Shown: positions 1 to 4,800 of the stretch, one piece after another
Layout: every line of letters starts with the position of its first letter
Numbering within the stretch: position 1 is the stretch's first letter
NCBI GenBank assembly: GCA_027343965.1
Contig: DAHWJX010000172.1
Coordinates: 1-6,703, forward strand
Reading direction: 5' to 3'
DNA from: JAKACU01 sp021821185
GTDB lineage: Bacteria > Bacillota > Bacilli > Alicyclobacillales > SLC66
DNA length: 6,703 nt
Position numbers and translations under genes: made by a program
The notes under the pieces: generated by a model
What the model was told of the DNA's origin: nothing
The model's input: only the letters and a program-made list of their open reading frames with translations
Databases searched by the model: none

Positions 1-1
1 C

Positions 2-496
2 CGCGAGTTTATGTACCAAGCATCGAGTTGGGAAAAAGCTCGTCGAGTGGTCGTCAAGATGGAGCGCCCTGCGGGAGAACTCTTGTTTCAGTTCACTTTT
101 ATCGTAACCAATATGACGCTGCAACCCAAGAACGTCATTCATTTATATTGCCAACGTGGCCACATGGAGAATTTCATCAAGGAAGCTAAAAATGGATTTG
201 CTTGCGATACGATGAGCAGTACAGACTTTGAGTCGAACGCCGTAAAACTGCAAATTGCCATGCTGGCCAATGATTTCAACAACTGGTTTCGCCGATTGTG
301 TCTGCCACAGAAGATGAAAGCAAGCCGGATGGAAACGCTGCGAACCAAGCTGGTCAAAATTGCGGGGAAGCTCGTGTATTCTGGCCGATACTGGACGAGG
401 AACCAATTCCATATCGCTGTGCGCACCTCCAATGGAGAACTAGTACAGAGGCCCCTTCTGGGGCCTTTTTGGACGGTTGAAATCTCGCGAAGGTAG
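2..496 (+). CDS. IS1380-family transposase, C-terminal part (start lies upstream of the window)
   Basis: DDE transposase that would cut and join the ends of its insertion sequence. The frame is open from the window edge and no start with a ribosome site is seen, so this is the last 164 codons of a family usually more than 400 residues long. Counting from the first visible codon, residues 49-63 read YCQRGHMENFIKEAK, an exact Y-2-R-3-E-6-K signature; Glu56 is the third acidic catalytic residue. Upstream, the WEKARRVVVKMER stretch and the IVTN motif fit the strand preceding this helix in IS1380 proteins, and the METLRTKLVKIAGKLVYSGRYW region fits the family's C-terminal helix. The last 25 or so residues, after SGRYW, do not look family-like and are partly encoded by a hairpin with a T run, so the end may be altered. 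Whether the element is active cannot be judged, because the first two acidic residues are not in view. Confidence 0.8.
   Translation, partial: REFMYQASSWEKARRVVVKMERPAGELLFQFTFIVTNMTLQPKNVIHLYCQRGHMENFIKEAKNGFACDTMSSTDFESNAVKLQIAMLANDFNNWFRRLCLPQKMKASRMETLRTKLVKIAGKLVYSGRYWTRNQFHIAVRTSNGELVQRPLLGPFWTVEISRR
449..470 (+). terminator. Terminator-like hairpin inside the transposase coding end
   Basis: A perfect 7-bp stem, AGGCCCC (449-455) with GGGGCCT (460-466), closes a TTCT loop and is followed by a T run to 470. It has the form of a rho-independent terminator on the plus strand but lies about 25 nt before the transposase stop codon. It could limit transcription leaving the insertion sequence. 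Confidence 0.6.
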
Positions 497-504
497 GTGG
501 GATT

Positions 505-513
505 TGGTAGAAT
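505..513 (+). promoter_or_regulatory. Extended -10 promoter candidate for the small membrane peptide
   Basis: TGGTAGAAT is an extended -10 element (TGn plus TAGAAT, five of six matches to TATAAT). No good -35 is found 16-19 nt upstream, where the sequence belongs to the insertion-sequence end. The predicted transcript would begin near 520 and have a leader of about 55 nt before the GTG at 574. Confidence 0.45.
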
Positions 514-573
514 AAGCGAGACGGTGGATAGAAAACTCGCTTGCCAGAGATAACATCAAAGGGGGCGAGAGCT

Positions 574-660
574 GTGAATTCACACGATTATCGTCTTGCC
601 ATGGCGATTTTAACGCTCTTGCTGTTAGTCGTAGCAATCATTAAGCTAGCTTTGCGGTAA
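574..660 (+). CDS. 28-residue single-helix membrane peptide, candidate type I toxin (holin-like)
   Basis: The gene starts with GTG and is too short for ordinary gene callers. A strong ribosome site, AAAGGGGGCGA (558-568), matches the ideal AAAGGAGGTGA at nine of eleven positions, with 8 nt between the G run and GTG; this fixes the start. The peptide has a short polar head (MNSHDYR), one hydrophobic helix over residues 8-27 (LAMAILTLLLLVVAIIKLAL) and basic residues near the end (K24, R28). Length and layout match the short holin-like toxins of Firmicutes (TxpA/Fst/'putative holin-like toxin' style), which insert in the cell's own membrane. Downstream is a convergent promoter and hairpin that would make an antisense RNA, the usual partner of such toxins. 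The in-frame ATG at 601 has no ribosome site. It could instead be an ordinary small membrane peptide; sequence family membership is not proven. Confidence 0.6.
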   Translation: MNSHDYRLAMAILTLLLLVVAIIKLALR

Positions 661-661
661 C

Positions 662-733
662 GAAAATGCCGCTACTAGTTTGCGGCTAGTAGCGGCGTTA
701 AATCCCGACAAGCGAGGTTTTGGCCCTCTATTC
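662..733 (-). ncRNA. Predicted antisense RNA of about 70 nt, candidate antitoxin
   Basis: A strong minus-strand promoter (740-768) predicts a start at about 733. The first suitable stop is the hairpin at 668-696 followed by ATTTT on this strand, giving an RNA of about 70 nt. It would contain a small 5' hairpin (GAGG/CCUC, plus-strand 714-717 and 725-728), then the 11-bp terminator stem. It is entirely complementary to the region just after the peptide's stop codon at 660, so it would pair with the 3' untranslated region of the peptide mRNA if that message runs to the terminator at 773-800. Size and convergent layout resemble RNAII of the pAD1 par locus and RatA-type antitoxins. No transcript evidence exists here. 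Confidence 0.5.
663..699 (-). terminator. Long hairpin terminator, better on the minus strand
   Basis: GCCGCTACTAG (668-678) pairs perfectly with CTAGTAGCGGC (686-696) around a 7-nt loop; two A-T pairs and a G·T pair extend it to 14 bp. On the minus strand the stem is followed by ATTTT (667-663), the form of a terminator. On the plus strand it is followed only by GTTAAATCC, so it should stop plus-strand transcription poorly. It could end the antisense RNA and also any read-through from purU. Confidence 0.65.
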
Positions 734-739
734 ACCGTT

Positions 740-768
740 ATTATAACATGCACCAAATGTGACGACAA
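740..768 (-). promoter_or_regulatory. Strong extended -10 promoter for the antisense RNA
   Basis: Read on the minus strand: TTGTCG (768-763), a 17-nt spacer, then TATAAT (745-740), with TG at 748-747 giving a perfect TGnTATAAT. The predicted start is near 733. There is no minus-strand coding frame of note after it, so it appears to serve an untranslated RNA. Confidence 0.6.
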
Positions 769-772
769 TCAT

Positions 773-800
773 GCGTACCTTCGGAGGCGCTTATTTTTTT
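773..800 (+). terminator. Probable rho-independent terminator of the peptide mRNA
   Basis: GCG and CCT (773-775, 778-780) pair with AGG and CGC (785-790) around TCGG, with a two-base TA bulge, followed by TTATTTTTTT (791-800). The stem is short but GC-rich and the T tract is strong. It would give a toxin message of about 280 nt that carries the full antisense target. Confidence 0.55.
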
Positions 801-942
801 GTCAAACTAGCAGCTTGGTACATGAATTACCCATGATAAAGCTCATGCTTGTGTAGATTGTTTGGGTTAAGCAATGAGTCTGCCATTTTATGAGAGAGAA
901 AGCTATTCACAATTGGACAACGTCCGGTGATTCGCTTAGATG
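801..942. other. Intergenic stretch without a supported gene
   Basis: Only frames of under 20 codons without ribosome sites occur here. A weak stem, GGAC/GTCC around AAC (915-925), lies shortly after the purU stop but has no T run on either strand, so no convincing purU terminator is seen. Confidence 0.5.
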
Positions 943-1818
943 TTAGCTAAAGACAATTGTTTTATTTTTGTGAATGAGGATTCTATCCTCAACATGAAAA
1001 GTCACTGCTCGTGCCAACACGGTGCGTTCAATCAATCGCCCCATCGCTTTCATGTCATGAACAGAGTAACCATGATGAATTCTTTGCACGTCTTGTTCGA
1101 TGATTGGTCCGGCATCAAGCTCCGCCGTTACATAATGGGCTGTCGCACCGATGATTTTTACGCCGCGTTCATAGGCTCTCTCATAAGGACGTGCACCGAC
1201 GAAAGCAGGTAAAAAGGAATGGTGAATGTTGATGATGCGATTTTCAAAAGCATCAACAAGATAGGGTGACAAAATTTGCATGTAGCGAGCAAGAACAATA
1301 AAATCAACTTGTCCTTGGATAAGTTCAAGTTGTTGCTGTTCTGCAATTTGCTTATTGTGCTTATCGACAGGGATGCGATAAAATGGATAACCCATGGAAC
1401 GCACGATATCACCATGATCAGGATGATTACTAATCACCATGGCAATGTCTGCTGCTATGGCGCCTGTTTGGTGTTGCCACAAAAGTTCAAGTAAGCAATG
1501 TTCCTCTTTCGATACAAAAATGGCCATTTTTTTCCTCTGTTCGGCCATAGATATATGAAACTTCATCGAAAATTCATTCGCTACGGGAGATAAAGCTGCT
1601 TCCATCTGTGATAATGCTTCATTATTTCGGTCCGTATCGAAGGCGATACGCATGAAAAATGTTCCGTCAACGGGGTTTGTCGTGTGTTGTGCAGATTCGG
1701 TGATATTAGCCCCTTGTTCGTAGAGTATTTTTGACACCTTCGCCACGATACCTGGCTGATCAGGGCAAGAAATTAAAATGCGACCGTGCAAAATGTTTGT
1801 TGAGGAAAGCTCTGTCAT
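943..1818 (-). CDS. purU: Formyltetrahydrofolate deformylase
   Basis: Cytosolic enzyme hydrolysing 10-formyltetrahydrofolate to tetrahydrofolate and formate, which balances one-carbon pools and can feed formate to PurT. The 291 residues match the family's usual length of about 280-300. Residues 12-90 form an N-terminal ACT domain (GRILISCPDQPGIVAKVSK at 12-30), and residues 97-285 the formyltransferase fold. The catalytic set is in place: Asn197 and His199 in NIHHSFLPAF, and Asp235 in GATAHYVTAELDAGPIIEQD. The ATG is preceded by AGGAG (minus strand, 1835-1831) at a rather long 12-nt spacing. It is transcribed alone, away from the MarR gene. Its product is distinguished from PurN by the ACT domain and the HHSFLP motif. 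Confidence 0.95.
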   Translation of the reverse strand: MTELSSTNILHGRILISCPDQPGIVAKVSKILYEQGANITESAQHTTNPVDGTFFMRIAFDTDRNNEALSQMEAALSPVANEFSMKFHISMAEQRKKMAIFVSKEEHCLLELLWQHQTGAIAADIAMVISNHPDHGDIVRSMGYPFYRIPVDKHNKQIAEQQQLELIQGQVDFIVLARYMQILSPYLVDAFENRIINIHHSFLPAFVGARPYERAYERGVKIIGATAHYVTAELDAGPIIEQDVQRIHHGYSVHDMKAMGRLIERTVLARAVTFHVEDRILIHKNKTIVFS

Positions 1819-1867
1819 ACGTTTGCCACACTCCTAGTTTCTCTCTATCGTTTGGTGCTTAAAGTAA

Positions 1868-1896
1868 ACTATAGATCAGCTTCCAGCGCTTTTCAA
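1868..1896 (-). promoter_or_regulatory. purU promoter
   Basis: On the minus strand, TTGAAA (1896-1891), a 17-nt spacer and TATAGT (1873-1868) make a good sigma-A-type promoter, five of six matches in each box. Transcription would start near 1861, leaving a 40-odd nt leader, too short for a folate or purine riboswitch. Confidence 0.6.
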
Positions 1897-1901
1897 TTTC
1901 A

Positions 1902-1931
1902 TTGACGTCGTGTATTTGTGGTGTGTACAAT
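1902..1931 (+). promoter_or_regulatory. Promoter of the MarR-family gene
   Basis: TTGACG (1902-1907), an 18-nt spacer and TACAAT (1926-1931) match consensus at five of six positions each. The start would be near 1938, about 25 nt before the coding region. Its -35 lies only 5 bp from the -35 of the divergent purU promoter, so one bound protein could affect both. Confidence 0.6.
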
Positions 1932-1961
1932 TGAGGCGGAGACTGGCGGTGATCCTGTTTT

Positions 1962-2417
1962 GTGATGATTGATGAACATGCGGATGTTGTGCACGATGTA
2001 GAGAGACTGCTACGCCAATTAACGATAGAACTGCGTCGGCGAGGTAGAGCAATTTTAACTGATTTTGAAATCACCCCCGCACAGTTCGAAGCTCTTGTCA
2101 TGGCTGAGGATGCGCCACGATTGACTGTTGGCGATCTTGGGGCCAAACTGGGTCTCGCTTATAGTACAGTCACCGACTTAATCGATCGCTTGGAACGACA
2201 TGGCTACGTCGAGCGTATTCGTGATGTTAGTGATAAGCGTATGGTCAGAGTTGGCGTGATGGAAAAGGGACAGGCATTGATTGAAGAGGTGCTTCTGGCG
2301 AGGCGTCTTTATCTAGCTAAAATCTTGTCCGTCATGTCTGAGGATAAAAGGTTGGTCTTCGTCGAGGTGCTGAATGTTCTTGGACAGCAGTTGCATGATA
2401 ACCACGTCAACATGTGA
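1962..2417 (+). CDS. MarR-family transcriptional regulator
   Basis: DNA-binding dimer of the MarR winged-helix family, 151 residues, the usual size. The helix-turn-helix spans about residues 54-81 (LTVGDLGAKLGLAYSTVTDL, then IDRLERHG), and the wing carries RDVSDKRMVRV (87-97) with the family's conserved Asp91 and Arg93. Flanking helices at 10-35 and 102-145 would form the dimer interface. The start is GTG at 1962 or ATG at 1965; GGTGATC (1948-1954), matching the extended anti-Shine-Dalgarno, sits 7 nt before GTG and supports it. Position just before the glutamate racemase gene matches B. subtilis ysmB, so it is likely the ortholog. Its ligand and targets are unknown. The divergent promoter pair suggests autoregulation and possibly control of purU, which is inference. 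Confidence 0.88.
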   Translation: MMIDEHADVVHDVERLLRQLTIELRRRGRAILTDFEITPAQFEALVMAEDAPRLTVGDLGAKLGLAYSTVTDLIDRLERHGYVERIRDVSDKRMVRVGVMEKGQALIEEVLLARRLYLAKILSVMSEDKRLVFVEVLNVLGQQLHDNHVNM

Positions 2418-2434
2418 TGGTTAGACGCCTTTTT
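2405..2434 (+). terminator. Weak terminator overlapping the marR stop codon
   Basis: CGTCAAC (2405-2411) pairs with GTT-A-GACG (2420-2427, one bulged A) around an 8-nt loop, followed by CC and five T (2430-2434). The stem is imperfect. It may partly separate the regulator from the racE transcript. Confidence 0.4.
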
Positions 2435-2482
2435 ATCGTGAGCGTATGGTAGAGTGGGAGACTTCAGGCGGGGTGACAGCAC

Positions 2483-3325
2483 ATGCGCAATAAACCCATC
2501 GGAGTGATGGATTCTGGCGTTGGCGGGTTGACAGTGGTATCGGAATTGTGGCGACAATTGCCACGAGAATCCGTGTTATTTTATGGGGACTCGTTACGAT
2601 GTCCCTACGGCGATCGATCTAATGATGAGATCCGTCGTTTTACCTTTAAGGCGCTTGATTTTTTGTACGATCAAGGTGTCAAAATGCTTGTGATTGCCTG
2701 CAACACGGCAACTGCGGTGTGTTTAGAAGAAGCGAAGGAACGTTATGATGTGCCAGTGATCGGCGTGATTCGTCCCGGTGCACGTGCAGCAATTGCTGCG
2801 ACGGAAGTGCAAAAAGTTGGTGTTATTGGCACAAGGGCAACGATAAAGTCAAATAGTTATCCTAAGGCATTACATCTGACGCATCGCGGTATCGATGTGG
2901 TCAGTTTGGCATGTCCGGGTTTTGTTGAACTCGTCGAAAAAGGCCCCATTCAGATGGACGAAGCGTTACCTATTGTTTCGACCTCACTACAGGACCTTAA
3001 AGACTGTGGTATAGACACACTTATCTTAGGCTGCACCCACTACCCGCACTTGGCGAAAGTGATCGCGAAAGTTCTTGGACAAGGTGTGCGACTGATCAAC
3101 TCCGCTGAAGAAACGGCACGTGATGTGAGTCACTGGCTGACGGAACATGCGATGACGCGTGTAGATTTGAACGTACCTGCGCATATTTTTTATACGAGTG
3201 ATGATGTTTTGCGGTTTCGTACCATTGGCGAGGCTTGGCTGGGGCAGTCAATTAATGTGCGGTTTTTCGATGTGTGGAGGGAACCAGAGGAGCCATCAAA
3301 GGAGTGGTCATGTGCGCTTAGATAA
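2483..3325 (+). CDS. murI: Glutamate racemase (RacE/MurI)
   Basis: Cytosolic cofactor-independent racemase converting L-glutamate to the D-glutamate needed for peptidoglycan stem peptides. The 280 residues fit the family. The two catalytic cysteines are visible: Cys73 in IACNTAT and Cys184 in LGCTHYPHL. The N-terminal substrate motif GVMDSGVGGLTVVSEL holds Asp10 and Ser11, and YGDSLRCPYGDRS (34-46) is the second family motif, with Asp44 where many homologs have proline. The ATG is preceded by GCGGGGTGA (2468-2476) at 6-nt spacing. Location after the MarR gene matches racE of B. subtilis. The last 14 nt overlap the start of rph, so translation of the two is probably coupled. Confidence 0.96.
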   Translation: MRNKPIGVMDSGVGGLTVVSELWRQLPRESVLFYGDSLRCPYGDRSNDEIRRFTFKALDFLYDQGVKMLVIACNTATAVCLEEAKERYDVPVIGVIRPGARAAIAATEVQKVGVIGTRATIKSNSYPKALHLTHRGIDVVSLACPGFVELVEKGPIQMDEALPIVSTSLQDLKDCGIDTLILGCTHYPHLAKVIAKVLGQGVRLINSAEETARDVSHWLTEHAMTRVDLNVPAHIFYTSDDVLRFRTIGEAWLGQSINVRFFDVWREPEEPSKEWSCALR

Positions 3326-4055
3326 ACGAAATTTTGACGAGTTGCGCCCCGTTAGTATGACGCGGGGTTATATGAAAAATGCGGAAGGATCTGCCTTGAT
3401 CGAAGTGGGCGATACGAAAGTGATCTGTACCGCAAGTATCGAAGATAAAGTACCGCCTTTTTTGCGGGGAAACGGGCAAGGTTGGATAACCGCTGAATAT
3501 TCGATGTTGCCGCGTGCGACAGAGCAGCGAACACAACGTGAGGCAACTCGTGGGCGTTTGTCCGGGAGGACGATGGAAATTCAGCGTTTAATTGGACGCT
3601 CCCTGCGTGCCGTGATCAATCTCAAAGATTTGGGAGAACGCACGCTGTGGATTGATTGTGACGTTATTCAAGCTGATGGTGGCACACGCACAGCGGCGAT
3701 CACGGGGTCGTTTTTAGCTGTTGTGGATGCGCTCGTGGCGCTAAAGCAACGAGGAACGTTGAAAAATTTCCCTGTCAAGGATTATCTTGCTGCGACTAGC
3801 GTTGGTATCGTACAGCACAATCTACTTCTTGACCTGCAGTATAAAGAAGATGTGGAAGCAGAAGTGGACATGAATGTCGTGATGACCGGATCAGGCCAAC
3901 TAGTCGAAGTGCAGGCGACGGGTGAAGAAGCGACATATACACGTAAGCAAATGAATGAATTGATGGACTTGGCAGAGTATGGGGTATTGCAATTGATCGA
4001 ACAACAAAAACTTGTGCTTGGAGACAATGGTCAGTACATTGGATTACGCGCATAA
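3312..4055 (+). CDS. rph: Ribonuclease PH
   Basis: Phosphate-dependent 3'-5' exoribonuclease that trims tRNA 3' ends, acting as a hexameric ring. The start is GTG at 3312, preceded by AAAGGAG (3298-3304) at 7-nt spacing; this gives 247 residues beginning MRLDKRNFDELRPVSMTRGY, the family's standard N terminus. The frame stays open to 3198, but that extension lies inside murI in another frame and has no family match. Diagnostic motifs include TAEYSMLPRAT (60-70), Arg86 of the LSGRTMEIQRLIGRSLRA stretch that binds phosphate, and GGTRTAAITGS (123-133). It overlaps murI by 14 nt and ends 14 nt before rdgB, so the three form an operon. B. subtilis has gerM between these two genes; here it is absent. 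Confidence 0.96.
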   Translation: MRLDKRNFDELRPVSMTRGYMKNAEGSALIEVGDTKVICTASIEDKVPPFLRGNGQGWITAEYSMLPRATEQRTQREATRGRLSGRTMEIQRLIGRSLRAVINLKDLGERTLWIDCDVIQADGGTRTAAITGSFLAVVDALVALKQRGTLKNFPVKDYLAATSVGIVQHNLLLDLQYKEDVEAEVDMNVVMTGSGQLVEVQATGEEATYTRKQMNELMDLAEYGVLQLIEQQKLVLGDNGQYIGLRA

Positions 4056-4069
4056 AGGGAGTCCAAGGC

Positions 4070-4663
4070 ATGACCGTGCGAGTTGTGTTAGCTTCAAAAA
4101 ACCCTGGCAAAGTGCGGGAATTTCAACAGGCATTTGCGTTGACACATGGTATTGATTTTTTGACGGTGCCAGATGATCTCGTAATGCCGCAAGAGACTGG
4201 TGCAACTTTTTTGGATAATGCGTTGCTAAAAGCAAGGTATGTTTCTGACACCCTACATACGGTAGCACTCGCTGATGATTCGGGGCTTTCTGTCGCGGCG
4301 TTGGGTGGGGGACCAGGTGTGTATTCTGCACGGTATGCAGGTGTTCATGCGACTGATGAACAAAATTGCACGAAACTTCTTCAGACGCTTCAAGAAGTTG
4401 CTGACGATAACCGTCACGCGCGTTTTACAGCGGCCCTTGCTTTGGTCTTTCCTGATGGACGCGAGATTACCGTGACGGGTCATTGTGATGGCTATATCCT
4501 CAGAGAATATCGGGGTTCTGGTGGGTTCGGATATGATCCGTTATTTTATTTTCCTGCGCTTAAAAAAACGTTCGCGCAGATGAGTTCTGAAGAGAAGAAT
4601 CAGATCAGCCACAGGGCACAAGCGTTGCACCTCTTGCATCCGAGTTTCTGTTTACTTGAATAA
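4070..4663 (+). CDS. rdgB: XTP/dITP pyrophosphatase (RdgB/HAM1 family)
   Basis: House-cleaning enzyme that hydrolyses dITP, XTP and ITP to monophosphates and pyrophosphate, keeping deaminated purines out of DNA and RNA. The 197 residues match the family. Motifs in order: ASKNPGK (8-14) for triphosphate binding, ADDSGL (68-73) with catalytic Asp70, GGGPGVYSARYAG (79-91), GSGGFGYDPLF (149-159) and SHRA (180-183) for base recognition. The ATG has AAAGGGAG (4054-4061) 8 nt upstream, directly at the rph stop codon, so it is co-transcribed. It corresponds to ysnA of B. subtilis. The stop codon TAA (4661-4663) overlaps the -35 box of the tRNA promoter. Confidence 0.95.
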   Translation: MTVRVVLASKNPGKVREFQQAFALTHGIDFLTVPDDLVMPQETGATFLDNALLKARYVSDTLHTVALADDSGLSVAALGGGPGVYSARYAGVHATDEQNCTKLLQTLQEVADDNRHARFTAALALVFPDGREITVTGHCDGYILREYRGSGGFGYDPLFYFPALKKTFAQMSSEEKNQISHRAQALHLLHPSFCLLE

Positions 4664-4684
4664 TTTGTGGAATCACGCTATAAT
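4656..4684 (+). promoter_or_regulatory. Promoter of tRNA-Arg and probably tig
   Basis: TTGAAT (4656-4661), a 17-nt spacer and a perfect TATAAT (4679-4684). The start would be near 4691, leaving a tRNA leader of about 8 nt. The -35 is embedded in the last codons of rdgB. Confidence 0.7.
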
Positions 4685-4698
4685 ACAGCAGTTACTGC

Positions 4699-4775
4699 GT
4701 CCCAGTAGCTCAGTAGGATAGAGCAACAGCCTTCTAAGCTGTGGGTCGGGGGTTCGAATCCCTCCTGGGACGCCA
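4699..4775 (+). tRNA. tRNA-Arg (anticodon UCU)
   Basis: A full cloverleaf of 77 nt can be folded by hand. The acceptor is GTCCCAG (4699-4705) with CTGGGAC (4765-4771). The D stem is GCTC/GAGC (4708-4711, 4721-4724). The anticodon arm is ACAGC-CTTCTAA-GCTGT, with anticodon TCT at 4733-4735. The T arm is GGGGG-TTCGAAT-CCCTC with one G·U pair. The discriminator is G and CCA is encoded (4773-4775). It reads AGA and, by wobble, AGG arginine codons. Confidence 0.96.
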
Positions 4776-4800
4776 TTTAGGAAGTGGAGGATCTCTTATC

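Larger units (their letters stand above)
1..507 (+). mobile_element. IS1380-like insertion sequence, right-hand part only
   Basis: The transposase fragment at 2-496 places this stretch at the 3' end of an IS1380-family element whose left end is outside the window. The right border is not certain. A candidate terminal sequence runs from 494 to 507 (TAGGTGGGATTTGG); ending in GG suits a family whose left ends usually begin with CC, and it resembles the right end of ISEcp1 as I remember it. If the element ends at 507, the next four bases, TAGA (508-511), would be the target duplication. The partner repeat and the other duplication copy cannot be seen, so the border is inference. Confidence 0.55.

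Noticed and set aside
856..932. Small plus-strand frame of 18 codons starting at ATG 874
   Set aside because: There is no ribosome site before the ATG, and the peptide has no feature to support it.
940..1494. Plus-strand frames at 940-1212 and 1276-1494
   Set aside because: Both are shadows of purU on the opposite strand, with no ribosome site or recognisable family features.
2421..2450. TTAGAC-18-TATGGT as a racE promoter
   Set aside because: Both boxes are poor matches and the -35 lies inside the marR terminator stem; not strong enough to list.
3198..3311. Upstream extension of the rph frame from an ATG at 3198
   Set aside because: It lies wholly inside murI in another frame and has no ribosome site. 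RNase PH begins at MRLDKRNF, and AAAGGAG sits at the right spacing before GTG 3312.
4741..4800. Twenty-codon N-terminal extension of tig
   Set aside because: It would be encoded by the tRNA-Arg gene. The ATG at 4801 has GGAGG upstream and gives the normal trigger factor N terminus.
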